A stretch of DNA of 64,000 nt, from the IMG/VR virus record IMGVR_UViG_3300023242_000004, positions 1-64,000 of that record. The stretch is one strand, 5' to 3'. A program made the translations under genes and the position numbers. The notes under the pieces were generated by a model. It made no database searches, was not told the DNA's origin, and worked only from the letters and a program-made list of their open reading frames with translations. Within the stretch, counting starts at the first letter, position 1. Each line of letters opens with the position of its first letter. Positions 1-7,580 of this stretch are shown here, one piece after another. The stretch is from a virus.

Positions 1-84
1 TAAACGATTAGTGGTTTTTAGTTTTACAAACCCATTGGTAAGATGGTGTACCTCAAAATTAGGGTCTTTGCGATTAACGTCCAG

Positions 85-443
85 TGGAGTAGTTGGGGCT
101 CGAACCCAAGTCTTACTAACTCTTCAATGCTTTCTAGGATTATAGGTCATAGTTTTTTTAAACTATCCTAAAATTTACTACCTCTTTTTACCGTGTAATT
201 TAAGTTTCACACCATGGACTACCATTATTTAGTAGATTACTACAATCAAGTGGATTACCACTATGTGTGATATTAGGCTACCGCAAGCTCTCCGTTGAAG
301 CTACATGTAGCTTCGTCAAGGAAATTTTCTGATACGATGAAATCGTTGTCAATTCAATTTTTAATAGGTTATTTAAGTGTTTCCATATAACACTAACCCC
401 TTACTATTTACGACTGTTAGCAATCAAATCCAAAGTCTACCCC
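85..443 (-). ncRNA. ssrA: tmRNA (transfer-messenger RNA)
   Basis: Rescues stalled ribosomes by acting first as tRNA-Ala and then as mRNA for a degradation tag. The 5' end reads GGGGTAG-ACTTTGGATTTGA, matching the conserved start of Bacteroidota tmRNAs. The seven-base acceptor strand pairs completely (one G-U) with CTACTCC at 86-92. Next to it is a T-arm, TTGGG-TTCGAGC-CCCAA (93-109). A P2-like helix pairs GGTTAG with CTA(TG)ACC. PK1 is visible as AGTGTT/AACACT with loop bases ATA-GG pairing to CCTAT. Downstream of the tag, three small hairpins (GTGG/CCAC, GTAG/CTAC, ATGG/CCAT) are enclosed by CACAC/GTGTG. The length of 359 nt is close to the 363 nt of E. coli. CCA is not encoded: the acceptor is followed by ACTGG. 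What is seen is the pairing; function is inferred from the family. Confidence 0.9.
273..350 (-). other. tmRNA tag reading frame (about 25 codons)
   Basis: Frame inside the tmRNA that ends GGA-GAG-CTT-GCG-GTA-GCC-TAA, giving a C-terminus NGELAVA. This resembles the hydrophobic Ala-rich ends of SsrA tags. An in-frame TGA lies at 356-354. The likely resume codon is GAC at 350-348, about 13 nt after PK1 and with A at position -4. The tag would begin DNDFIVSENF and total 25 residues, longer than the usual 8 to 15. An 18-nt perfect palindrome (GAAGCTACA/TGTAGCTTC) lies within it, in the place of helix P5. The exact resume codon is inferred. Confidence 0.6.
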
Positions 444-535
444 ATATTTTATTATTTGTTAATCGCTTACAGTTTACGACTATATTCAGTCAATACCGTG
501 GTATCCCCATAAAATTAAAGAACTTTTGATTTATA

Positions 536-569
536 AATATGTGAGTTCAGATTAAAAAACTCACATATT
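536..569. terminator. 12-bp perfect hairpin between clpP and tmRNA
   Basis: AATATGTGAGTT (536-547) pairs perfectly with AACTCACATATT (558-569) around a 10-nt loop. It lies just downstream of the predicted start site of the tmRNA transcript and after clpP. It has no strong T-run on the minus strand, so it may be a processing or stability hairpin in the tmRNA leader instead of a terminator. Confidence 0.4.
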
Positions 570-582
570 CTAAATCTTTTTA

Positions 583-613
583 CAAAGGTACTAACATTTT
601 TAGTAAAATGCAA
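583..613 (-). promoter_or_regulatory. Bacteroidota-type promoter for tmRNA
   Basis: Minus strand TTGC (613-610), 19 nt, TACCTTTG (590-583). This fits the Bacteroidota -33 TTG / -7 TAnnTTTG consensus and is nearly identical to other promoters in this window. The start site would be near 576, giving a leader of about 130 nt before the tmRNA 5' end. Confidence 0.65.
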
Positions 614-623
614 GTATTTTGTA

Positions 624-1358
624 TTATTTTTTTGTTTTTGCTTTTGTTTTTGTTGTAATAACACCATCAACTATACCATAAGCTAACGCTTCTTCAGCAT
701 CTAACCATAAATCACGACTAGCGTCTTTCATAACTTGTTTTGGGTCTTTATTAGTATATTGACCCAACAAAGCGAATAACTTATCATTATATTTTTCACC
801 CTCAGCGATTGATACCCTAATATCTTGAATGTTACCAGAAGCGCCAGTTGATACTTGGTGTAACATAACTCTGGAGTTAGGTAACATATAACGCTTACCT
901 TTGGTCCCAGCACCTAAAAGAATACTACCCATACTTGCAGCCATACCTGTGTTAATTGTAATAATATCAGAGGATATATAATTCATAACATCAACGATTG
1001 ATAAACCAGATTTTACTGAACCACCTGGACTGTCTACGTGAAGTGTAATGTCTCTAACTTCCAAGTTATCCATAAACATCAATTGTGCTTGTACCACCGT
1101 ACTCATTCTATCGTTTACTGGACCAGCTAACCAAATTATTCTATCCATCATTAATCGAGAGAAAATATCCATTTGTGTTACACGCATTTCTCTTTCTTCC
1201 AAAATGTATGGTGTCAAAGAAGCGTTCGCCCCTTGAAATGTCGACATAACCGTTGGATTATATATTGAGTTTTGTAATCGTTCCCAATTAGCAAACTCAT
1301 ATTCAGTAACACCAATATGTTTGGTAGCGTAATCTTTAAATTCGTTTGTATAATTCAT
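624..1358 (-). CDS. clpP: ATP-dependent Clp protease proteolytic subunit ClpP
   Basis: Serine peptidase of family S14, 244 residues against about 200 for bacterial ClpP; the extra length is an N-terminal extension of roughly 50 residues. The catalytic triad is visible: Ser142 in GMAASMGS, His167 in MLHQVS and Asp216 in SRDLWLDAEEALAYGIVD. The motif VDSPGGSV (109-116) forms the oxyanion-hole region. No ClpX or ClpA ATPase is seen here, so it may use host unfoldases, or process phage proteins as a prohead protease; both are inference. It is last in a run with 1373-1798 and 1798-2232, probably transcribed from the promoter at 2267. The adjacent tmRNA, whose tagged products are classical Clp substrates, makes a functional link attractive. 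The poly-Lys/Thr tail (TTKTKAKTKK) is unusual. Confidence 0.93.
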   Translation of the reverse strand: MNYTNEFKDYATKHIGVTEYEFANWERLQNSIYNPTVMSTFQGANASLTPYILEEREMRVTQMDIFSRLMMDRIIWLAGPVNDRMSTVVQAQLMFMDNLEVRDITLHVDSPGGSVKSGLSIVDVMNYISSDIITINTGMAASMGSILLGAGTKGKRYMLPNSRVMLHQVSTGASGNIQDIRVSIAEGEKYNDKLFALLGQYTNKDPKQVMKDASRDLWLDAEEALAYGIVDGVITTKTKAKTKK

Positions 1359-1372
1359 ATTTTTATTTTAAA

Positions 1373-1798
1373 TTAGTTTAATTCTTCTGGTAATTCAAAC
1401 ATTAAATGAATTGGTGTCATTGGCCCGACAAACCCACCAGCAATATTGTAATCGAAATACTCCAACGCCACCATGTATTTTTCGCTATCAATTGTTTCAC
1501 CTTCAAATAATTCAGTTTCATCAACTTGCATGTTTTTCATCAACAATTCAATTATCTTGGTTGTATTATAAACTACCACACCTTCAAATGTTGGTCTATC
1601 CCAAGAATCATATTTATCCTCATCTTCCTCAAACGATTCATAAAATTCTTCGTTTAATTTAATAGGTATTTCACCGTTTATATCGTAAACAACTAGGGGG
1701 CCGAAATCAGTTCTTTCGGCTAACCCTACAATTGCTTTGTCTAAGTCGTCCAATAAAATTGCGTTAGGACTTAAACTTGCTACTTCATCTCTAGTCAT
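1373..1798 (-). CDS. conserved phage protein of unknown function
   Basis: Protein of 141 residues that I do not recognise. It is acidic and soluble, with no membrane segment or signal peptide, and has an Asp/Glu-rich stretch around residues 55-62 (FEEDEDKYD). The start ATG overlaps the end of the preceding gene (ATGA-type junction at 1798), so the two are probably translationally coupled. It ends 14 nt before clpP, suggesting one transcript for the three genes. A role linked to the protease or the upstream peptidase-like protein is possible but not shown by sequence. Confidence 0.7.
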   Translation of the reverse strand: MTRDEVASLSPNAILLDDLDKAIVGLAERTDFGPLVVYDINGEIPIKLNEEFYESFEEDEDKYDSWDRPTFEGVVVYNTTKIIELLMKNMQVDETELFEGETIDSEKYMVALEYFDYNIAGGFVGPMTPIHLMFELPEELN

Positions 1799-2232
1799 TA
1801 TCTGGTAATAGCAGCCACTTCATCATCTTCTTGCTTTTCAGCGTTATAAAGAGTTGTAATCGATTCTCTCAATATATTCCATTTATCGAAAGAGTGTTTT
1901 GCCAATATCCCACTAAACGTAACGACATCTGGTTTACTAATAATGACTCTACCTTTTTCCCCATCGAAATGAATACTTGATAGTGATTCTTCAGCAACGA
2001 TTGTTCTTTGCTCATCAGTCAATTGGTCGAAAATTTTCTCATTCAAAACGATGATAATATCATCACCAGTTCTGTATTTTAATAATTCGGTAGCTTTGTT
2101 AACTTTAAAAATCTCTTTAGCTTTGTTGTTAGTTAAGATTGTAATATTAACGTAATTAGATAACCCAGCTTCTTCAACTAACTGGTTATACAAATCTTGA
2201 GTTTCCTCAAACGGTTCTTCGTACTTTGCCAT
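1798..2232 (-). CDS. putative metallopeptidase-like fold protein lacking HExxH
   Basis: Protein of 144 residues. The central part (VLNEKIFDQLTDEQRTIVAEESL, residues about 62-84, followed by SIHFDGEKGRVII) recalls the layout of phage metallopeptidase-like proteins, in which a strand precedes a helix carrying HExxH. Here the helix reads AEESLSSI with no zinc-binding HExxH, so it would be catalytically dead or only superficially similar. The gene has its own promoter at 2267-2297 and overlaps the next gene by one base. The family assignment is tentative; unknown phage protein is the safe label. Confidence 0.6.
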   Translation of the reverse strand: MAKYEEPFEETQDLYNQLVEEAGLSNYVNITILTNNKAKEIFKVNKATELLKYRTGDDIIIVLNEKIFDQLTDEQRTIVAEESLSSIHFDGEKGRVIISKPDVVTFSGILAKHSFDKWNILRESITTLYNAEKQEDDEVAAITR

Positions 2233-2266
2233 TTTTTTTGTTTATTTATATTTCTTATTATTTATA

Positions 2267-2297
2267 CAAAGGTACTATTTTATTTATCTATTTGCAA
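2267..2297 (-). promoter_or_regulatory. Bacteroidota-type promoter for the 2232-624 operon
   Basis: Minus strand TTGC (2297-2294), 19 nt, TACCTTTG (2274-2267), about 35 nt before the ATG at 2232. Confidence 0.65.
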
Positions 2298-2363
2298 CCT
2301 TTAATTAAAAAAATCTATAAAACCTTTATTGTTTTCAAGTGTTTACTTAGTAAAACATGTAAA

Positions 2364-3398
2364 TCATGATTCAAGCTTATACTCATTTATCTTGTCTTTT
2401 AAGTTAATTACAGCCTCTTTAACGTCATCATTTAATTCTTTTGGCATATCTAGAGCTAAAGTAATTATAACATCTCCACGACCTTCTTTTCCATAAATAG
2501 TAATCCCTTTGTATGGGATTCTTAAATTATTACCGACATCACTGTATTCTGGTATGCTAATTCTAATCTTACTACCATCGATAGTCTCTATTTCAACTTT
2601 ATCGCCTAACACTAATTGTGGGTATTGTAGTTTTAAATTAAGCTTTAAATCAGCACCACTTCTAACATATGTTTTATGTTTTTGTTCCATAATTTTAATA
2701 TGTAAGTTGCCTTCGATACCAGATTTAACACCATGACCTTTTTTATCCATTACAAAAATCATACCTTCTTGAACACCAGATGGTACTTCAACATCAACAG
2801 TTTCTTCGACATTTTTTAACCCCTTACCACCACACGACCTACAAATGGTTGTGTATTTTTTACCAGTGGAATCACATGAGGTACAAGCAGATTGTTGTTG
2901 GATATAACCCGTAGATGTTTGGTATACTTGTGTTCTCACACCAGTACCATTACAATCCGAACAATCATGAGTATCAGTACCACCATGACCACCACAATCA
3001 GTACACCCAACATTTCTAGAATATTTGTATGTTTTTTTAACACCACTAAAAATTTCCTCTAGTGTTAATTTAAGAAGTAAGCTCATATTGTCACCCACTC
3101 TAACCCTTGGTTGTTTTCTGAACCTATGACCGAATTGTTCAAACATATCTTCCATATTTCTACCACCATAACCACCACCTTGATTGTGACCAAACCTATC
3201 GTATTTTTCTCGCTTATCAGCGTCTGATAGATATTCATAAGCTTCTGATATTTCTTTGAACTTGTTTTCAGACTCTTTATCGCCTTGGTTTTTATCTGGA
3301 TGGAACTCTTTGGCTAATTTTCGATAAGCTTTTTTTATTTCGTCTGGTTGCGCACCTTTTTTTAACCCTAAAACTTCGTAATAATCTCTTTTGCTCAT
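2364..3398 (-). CDS. dnaJ: DnaJ-type co-chaperone (Hsp40)
   Basis: Stimulates the Hsp70 (DnaK) ATPase and delivers substrates. Its 344 residues carry the full type I layout. The J domain is at the N-terminus (DYYEVLGL start; HPD at 33-35). A short Gly-rich linker (GGGYGG) follows. The Cys-rich zinc domain has four repeats ([32 protein letters not shown]), and two C-terminal substrate-binding domains end the protein. Bacterial DnaJ is about 375 residues, so this copy is slightly compact. No DnaK is seen in the window, so it probably works with host DnaK. It has its own promoter (3419-3450). The divergent gene at 3457 starts only about 60 nt away. Confidence 0.95.
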   Translation of the reverse strand: MSKRDYYEVLGLKKGAQPDEIKKAYRKLAKEFHPDKNQGDKESENKFKEISEAYEYLSDADKREKYDRFGHNQGGGYGGRNMEDMFEQFGHRFRKQPRVRVGDNMSLLLKLTLEEIFSGVKKTYKYSRNVGCTDCGGHGGTDTHDCSDCNGTGVRTQVYQTSTGYIQQQSACTSCDSTGKKYTTICRSCGGKGLKNVEETVDVEVPSGVQEGMIFVMDKKGHGVKSGIEGNLHIKIMEQKHKTYVRSGADLKLNLKLQYPQLVLGDKVEIETIDGSKIRISIPEYSDVGNNLRIPYKGITIYGKEGRGDVIITLALDMPKELNDDVKEAVINLKDKINEYKLES

Positions 3399-3418
3399 AG
3401 TAAGTCTTTATTTTTATA

Positions 3419-3450
3419 CAAAAGTACGTAAATTTATTAAACAAAACAAA
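3419..3450 (-). promoter_or_regulatory. Bacteroidota-type promoter for dnaJ
   Basis: Minus strand TTTG (3450-3447), 20 nt, TACTTTTG (3426-3419), about 20 nt before the dnaJ ATG. Confidence 0.55.
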
Positions 3451-3456
3451 TTTTTA

Positions 3457-4131
3457 ATGGAATATAGAGTGATTTTATCATCTAATGGTGTTTTTAAAAA
3501 GACTTTACACATCTCTAAAACACCACAAACAGCTTTTCTTAACTACCACAAGCTTAAAGAAGGGAATAATGTCTTGTACCCTAAAAAATTTATAAATAGC
3601 TTAGGCATAAAACCAGTTAGGTACCAAATTTGTGTTACAAAAACAACAGAGGAAGGTGACACGTTTAGATTACTTAGAGATGATTATGGTAAATTATACA
3701 CAGAAAAACCAATAGGTGATTGGACGATAATAGATTCGGACAGTTATCAATTAGAAGAAACATTTTATATTTACGGGTATAAACCAAATAATAATAATAA
3801 TAATAATAATAAAAGACCAAACATCACTGAAATAGTTAAAAGACTCATGGTAAACGCTCACGCAAAAAGAACGGTAAAACAAATTATTGTTGTTTATAAC
3901 AAGTTGATAATTTATAACGAAGACCAGTTTGATATGGTTTTATGTAAAAACTTAGTAGACGCACAAAGATTACACCATACATTAGCTAAGATAGCCAAGA
4001 AACAAAAAATTAAAAGTCTTATGTTTATGGGTACAGCATCAGCAGCAACCATAAGTAGAATATATGATATGATACATTACGAAACTGGTTGGCCTTATAT
4101 TAAGATAAGAAGGACTAGTACACGTCCGTAG
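3457..4131 (+). CDS. plus-strand protein of unknown function with poly-Asn run
   Basis: Protein of 224 residues starting at ATG 3457 (MEYRVILSSNG). An upstream in-frame start at 3391 would overlap dnaJ and its promoter, so the internal ATG is preferred. It has a beta-rich N-terminal half and a helical C-terminal half rich in Lys/Arg, joined by an (AAT)8 microsatellite coding for eight Asn. The basic C-terminus (IRRTSTRP) and the motif KRTVKQIIVVYN could bind nucleic acid; that is a guess. It is divergent from dnaJ, and its stop codon lies inside a terminator hairpin. It is one of very few genes on this strand. Confidence 0.65.
   Translation: MEYRVILSSNGVFKKTLHISKTPQTAFLNYHKLKEGNNVLYPKKFINSLGIKPVRYQICVTKTTEEGDTFRLLRDDYGKLYTEKPIGDWTIIDSDSYQLEETFYIYGYKPNNNNNNNNKRPNITEIVKRLMVNAHAKRTVKQIIVVYNKLIIYNEDQFDMVLCKNLVDAQRLHHTLAKIAKKQKIKSLMFMGTASAATISRIYDMIHYETGWPYIKIRRTSTRP
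3787..3810 (+). repeat. (AAT)8 trinucleotide microsatellite
   Basis: Eight in-frame AAT codons (poly-Asn) inside the plus-strand gene. Such runs are prone to slippage, but changes in whole units would keep frame. Confidence 0.9.
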
Positions 4132-4151
4132 TACCAGTCCTTATTTTTATT
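4110..4151. terminator. bidirectional terminator hairpin
   Basis: AAGGACT (4110-4116) pairs with AGTCCTT (4136-4142), with an inner GTAC/GTAC pairing, followed by a T-rich stretch. It lies between convergent genes 3457-4131 and 4147-4338. Confidence 0.65.
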
Positions 4152-4338
4152 TAAAAAGTCCTTCTAATTTTACAACCAGAACAGCAATTTTAGCATCATT
4201 TCGATTAATCACCTCTTGAAGGTTCTGAGGAATATTAGTCACATATTCCGATTTAATTTTAGAGTTTTCTCTTTGTAATCTATCACTTTCTCTAATACAT
4301 TCGTCATAGATAAGTGCTTTTTGGTGATTGTTCATCAT
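4147..4338 (-). CDS. small helical protein of unknown function
   Basis: Protein of 63 residues, predicted helical and charged (YDECIRESDRLQRENSKIKSE). It overlaps the end of the upstream gene by 35 nt in another frame, which is common in compact phage operons. It directly abuts the convergent terminator, so it is last in its transcript. No family recognised. Confidence 0.55.
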   Translation of the reverse strand: MMNNHQKALIYDECIRESDRLQRENSKIKSEYVTNIPQNLQEVINRNDAKIAVLVVKLEGLFK

Positions 4339-4702
4339 TTAAAAAGTTTTGTATTTTTATTAAACCATAAAACCCAGTTTGATTTTTACTGGATAAAATG
4401 ATTTCATTATTGTTTAGGTTTTCATCAAATACTATTTTGTAATGTGATAGATATTTATTTTCACCTTTTGTTCTATAAAATAACATATGTTTAATCATTG
4501 AATCGTGAACAATCGGATGAGTTGTTATGATATCATATTCAATAACTGTTTCGTTAAAAGCCATCGCAATTTTATTTCTTAACCTATTGACCATAGTCAA
4601 TAAAGTAGAATTCCAATCAAATTGTACGGTATATGAATCTATTGTAAGTCAAGATTCTTTCCAACCTAAATAATCCCACGTTAATTCAATTTTTGTTTTC
4701 AT
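4304..4702 (-). pseudogene. unknown gene interrupted by an in-frame TGA at codon 18
   Basis: The frame opens with ATG at 4702, overlapping the stop of the previous gene (TAATG). It reads MKTKIELTWDYLGWKES, meets TGA at 4651-4649, and then continues without any frame change (LTIDSYTVQFDWNSTLL, then MVNRLRNKIA) to 4304, a total of 132 codons. The conserved operon junction and the sensible protein on both sides of the TGA suggest a single ancestral gene. Options are a nonsense mutation with re-initiation at TTG 4600 or ATG 4594 (96 to 98 residues), translational readthrough, or a sequencing error. No family recognised. Confidence 0.65.
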
Positions 4703-5055
4703 TAATCGCAACTACATTTACCATTTGGGTTATCACCACAATTACATGGGTTTACTTCTTCGTCTATTTCAATATCTTCATCTGCGACATCGATGTCTAA
4801 CCCCACAGCAAAACTTTCTTTGATTTCTTCAACCATCTTATTTATTTTTTTCATGTCTGCTTCTGCTACAACAAGTGGATTAATACACTCAATTTTTTCC
4901 TCACCTTTGGTTGGTAAGAAGAATGCTAAAGCGTTAGCGTTTTTATGCGCTAACAAGTTGTTTACCGATTCAGCGAATGGCTGAATAATTTCTGGCATTT
5001 TCATCATATCTGCATCCAAGTAGAATACTATGATTAGCGGATAACCTTCTTTCAT
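4702..5055 (-). CDS. conserved phage protein with Cys-rich C-terminus
   Basis: Protein of 117 residues. The N-terminal domain (KEGYPLIIVFYLDADMM, then FAESVNNLL, LAFFLPT and ECINP) looks like an alpha/beta domain that I have the impression recurs in large Bacteroidota phages, without known function. The C-terminus is acidic and ends in a Cys cluster (CNCGDNPNGKCSCD) that could bind a metal. It is coupled by a TAATG overlap to the next gene. The separation of the acidic linker and Cys tail from the domain suggests a flexible binding tail; that is inference. Confidence 0.7.
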   Translation of the reverse strand: MKEGYPLIIVFYLDADMMKMPEIIQPFAESVNNLLAHKNANALAFFLPTKGEEKIECINPLVVAEADMKKINKMVEEIKESFAVGLDIDVADEDIEIDEEVNPCNCGDNPNGKCSCD

Positions 5056-5060
5056 TTGTT

Positions 5061-5300
5061 TTATTTATTATATGTTGTTATTTCTTCAATCATTTCTTTT
5101 AAGACTGATTTATTCAATGGTTCAGCCATCTCTAAAAGAAGCATGTTAACTCTTTCTTCTTTTGCAACATAACCAATTTCGTTAAAACATTGGGTATTAA
5201 CCCCATCAATAGTTACATATATTAAATACTCACTAATGTAATTTTTTACACTTTTTCGACTATAAAATCGGTCAATTTCTTTTATTATTATTTTTTTCAT
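5061..5300 (-). CDS. small protein of unknown function
   Basis: Start placed at ATG 5300 (MKKIIIKEIDRF), giving 79 residues, because the promoter TAnnTTTG element lies at 5315-5322 and an upstream start at 5366 would precede the transcript. The protein is mixed alpha/beta, with YLIYVTIDGVNTQCF in the middle and a helical acidic C-terminus (EMIEEITTYNK). It precedes the 4702-5055 gene by 5 nt, so the two are one operon. No family recognised. Confidence 0.6.
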   Translation of the reverse strand: MKKIIIKEIDRFYSRKSVKNYISEYLIYVTIDGVNTQCFNEIGYVAKEERVNMLLLEMAEPLNKSVLKEMIEEITTYNK

Positions 5301-5314
5301 TGTTTTAATTTTCA

Positions 5315-5345
5315 CAAAAGTAACCAAAAAATTTAAACATGTAAA
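5315..5345 (-). promoter_or_regulatory. Bacteroidota-type promoter
   Basis: Minus strand TTTA (5345-5342), 19 nt, TACTTTTG (5322-5315), with the ATG at 5300. The -33 element is weaker than in the other promoters. Confidence 0.45.
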
Positions 5346-5424
5346 GTCTAAAATAAAAAAAACCAATAAAGAGTTTTTTTTATACTAATTCACAAGATGC
5401 GGGGGTGTTTACTTCAAACCCTTA

Positions 5425-6876
5425 TTAAACCGTTACTACCGAGTAACGTTCAGAGTCGATAACTGACATCATCATTGAGATTGGTGTCATGTCTTTACCA
5501 CCTAACAAGTTAGTAAGTAAAGATGGGCTAAAACCAGACACCAAAGCAGTGCCATTCGTATCGAACTGAACTGGTTTGTTGTTATCACCTCTAGATTGGA
5601 TATTCCAATATACAATACTAGGCATTTTGTACCCAGCATCTTCGTACATTGTATGAATCATCTCTTGAGCAGTTGGGTTCCATTTGTTAGTACTACGGTA
5701 ACTATTAACTGCCGAATTGAACTCCATATCTGACAAGATAAGAATCATAGTTGGCATCTCATCCCCAGAAACATTTAAAGCTTTTGCTTTTGACAACACA
5801 AGGTTAAATACAGCTTCTAAGTTTGTAGACATCGCCCAATCAGCTCTAGCTAATTGATTGTATCTGTCATTCAACGAACCCTTAAGGATTTGAAGAGTTG
5901 GATATTCGGAAAACGTTACGAAAGCGTCTTGGAATGGACCAACATTTCTTTCAGAGATATATAATCCCAAAGAGATTGCTACATCCATACAAGTTACATT
6001 AGCGTTTCCACCAACTGGACTTTCCATTGACCCCGAAACGTCAACAACTGGAAGTACTCTTTCCGCACTACCTTCCATAAAGTTAGGTAAAGCATCCCAT
6101 TGTACATTAGCACCTTTGGAGTTACCTTGCTTTAGGTTTTTAACTATGTCGTATGGGTACACAGCACCAGCGTTAATTTTTGCTTCACCTTTCTCAACCG
6201 AAGTTAAGTAAGTTTGAAAACGCTCCAAGTCATTTTTTGAGAACGCTTTCATCAAGTCACTCATCGCTTTTGAAGGCAATTTAGAATACTCAATTTTAGA
6301 CCACTCTTTAGCGCACATCAATTGCTCAACTGTGTTAGAGTTTTCTACCAACAATTTACGGTACTCTTTTGGAGTTAACCCTAAATGTTTTCTTAAAGCG
6401 TTTGCCCATCTTTTCTTTTCACGGTTATCTACATTTGGACGTGGCATCCATTTACCCACCAATTTATTATTATTCGCTAACCCATCAGCGATTAATGATA
6501 GAGCATCAGACTCCAAAGGTGTACCCACTAGTACTAATAAGTCATCCCAACGACCAAACTCACTAATCAAGTTCAAGTTTTTACGTAACGTTTCCGTTCT
6601 GTTTTCAGCTAAATATTCGATGATGTCTCTAAAAACTTTACGTTCTCCAGCACCACCTCTTATATCACGTGCCCAGAATAAAAGCCGCATTGCAGTCAAT
6701 GTATCTTCACTAAATGCTTTGGTGAACACGTTGATTAGACGTTGTTTATCTTGACCTCTCATAGCACCAATCTGGAAGAATAAATCAACACAGTGGTTCA
6801 ACGAAGAAGAATTAGTAGACATCCCGTTTTCAGTTAACGAATTTTTTGTTTGCATAGCATTTAATAATGTACTCAT
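5425..6876 (-). CDS. Ro60/TROVE-like vWA protein (DUF2828-like)
   Basis: Protein of 483 residues with two parts. The N-terminal roughly 250 residues are helical repeats resembling the HEAT-like ring of TROVE/DUF2828 proteins (WARDIRGGAGERKVFRDI at 68-85). A C-terminal von Willebrand A domain starts near 272, with an intact MIDAS DVSGSM (Asp279, Ser281, Ser283), a later Thr in the region 340-370 and DMEF as the last metal-site strand. TROVE proteins of this architecture bind Y RNAs and damaged structured RNAs in bacteria and animals. Here RNA binding is inferred from fold only. It has its own strong promoter (6909-6939) and stands alone, away from the replication and virion operons. Confidence 0.8.
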   Translation of the reverse strand: MSTLLNAMQTKNSLTENGMSTNSSSLNHCVDLFFQIGAMRGQDKQRLINVFTKAFSEDTLTAMRLLFWARDIRGGAGERKVFRDIIEYLAENRTETLRKNLNLISEFGRWDDLLVLVGTPLESDALSLIADGLANNNKLVGKWMPRPNVDNREKKRWANALRKHLGLTPKEYRKLLVENSNTVEQLMCAKEWSKIEYSKLPSKAMSDLMKAFSKNDLERFQTYLTSVEKGEAKINAGAVYPYDIVKNLKQGNSKGANVQWDALPNFMEGSAERVLPVVDVSGSMESPVGGNANVTCMDVAISLGLYISERNVGPFQDAFVTFSEYPTLQILKGSLNDRYNQLARADWAMSTNLEAVFNLVLSKAKALNVSGDEMPTMILILSDMEFNSAVNSYRSTNKWNPTAQEMIHTMYEDAGYKMPSIVYWNIQSRGDNNKPVQFDTNGTALVSGFSPSLLTNLLGGKDMTPISMMMSVIDSERYSVVTV

Positions 6877-6908
6877 GATTAATAATTTTAGTTAGTTATT
6901 TAAGTGAC

Positions 6909-6939
6909 ACAAAGGTACGAACTTAATTCTCTTTTTGCA
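6909..6939 (-). promoter_or_regulatory. Bacteroidota-type promoter for the vWA gene
   Basis: Minus strand TTGC (6939-6936), 19 nt, TACCTTTG (6916-6909). The 263-bp gene-free stretch 6877-7139 holds this promoter and nothing else that I can identify. Confidence 0.65.
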
Positions 6940-7139
6940 AGTTTTTTTAACTTTTCTTTTTAAAATATATTTAAAATATTTTTAAATTCTTGTAAACTAA
7001 ACTATTACATTGTTTTTTACTTTTGAAGGTTATTTAAGACAAAATAATAACCTACTTTTCCACCGTAAGGTAATCATAATTTTTACATCTACCAAACTAT
7101 TTCACGAAATTTCTAATATAGATGTATCTGACCAAGTCG

Positions 7140-7565
7140 TTAAATAGTATAAACAAAGGCTTTTATTGTTTTTTGGTCAAATAGGATTTTTGTTGCGATT
7201 CTATGATGTCCATCAATTACGTAATATAACCCATTATAATTTACTAAATACGCACCAGTATTTGGTTCGTGTAGTGTTCCTTTAACATCTTCTAAGTTTT
7301 GTTTACTAATAAATTTTTGGGTTGGTATAATCTTAGAAATATCTACATCTTCTATAGGGTTACGCTCAAATGATTCATCGTCCTTATATATGTTAGTTAT
7401 TTTATTTAATTCTGAGTTATGTCCATCACCATGAGCATTCGGATTAAGAAATATATCTTCAACCCTAATTTTATTGCTATATTTATTACCCATTAAAATC
7501 GTATCACCAACTTCAACTGGAATATCAATTACTTCTCTTAACTTTCTTTTTATGAATTTTTTCAT
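7140..7565 (-). CDS. ParB/sulfiredoxin-like domain protein
   Basis: Protein of 141 residues from ATG 7565. Its C-terminal half has the ParB-like signature: a segment ending YYVIDGHHRIATKIL (DGHHR corresponds to the ParB box II motif G-E/H-R-R), preceded by PNTGAYLVNYNGLYY. ParB-fold proteins bind or hydrolyse CTP, or act as nucleases or modifiers; which applies is unknown. The N-terminus MKKFIKRKLREVI is basic and amphipathic and resembles those of 8238-8429 and 31063-31449, possibly a virion-targeting tag. A candidate late promoter lies immediately upstream. Confidence 0.7.
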   Translation of the reverse strand: MKKFIKRKLREVIDIPVEVGDTILMGNKYSNKIRVEDIFLNPNAHGDGHNSELNKITNIYKDDESFERNPIEDVDISKIIPTQKFISKQNLEDVKGTLHEPNTGAYLVNYNGLYYVIDGHHRIATKILFDQKTIKAFVYTI

Positions 7566-7580
7566 GTTTATAAATATCAC
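7566..7580 (-). promoter_or_regulatory. candidate late promoter motif
   Basis: Minus strand GTGATATTTATAAAC just before ATG 7565, a variant of the ATATTTATAATAAAA element seen upstream of virion and lysis genes. Confidence 0.35.

Noticed and set aside
85-184. A tRNA gene from 184 to 85 (acceptor GAGGTAG with CTACTCC, D-arm AATT/AGTT)
   Set aside because: The acceptor has a mismatch, no anticodon arm can be drawn and the length is about 100 nt. The 5' strand at 437-443 pairs without mismatch (one G-U) and gives a full tmRNA.
444-495. Group I intron-like GACTATA/AGTC elements upstream of the tmRNA
   Set aside because: The complementary GACT/AGTC pieces are only 6 nt apart, and no P3-P8 core can be built.
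3391-3456. Extended start of the plus-strand gene at 3391
   Set aside because: It would overlap the dnaJ start and its promoter; ATG 3457 fits better.
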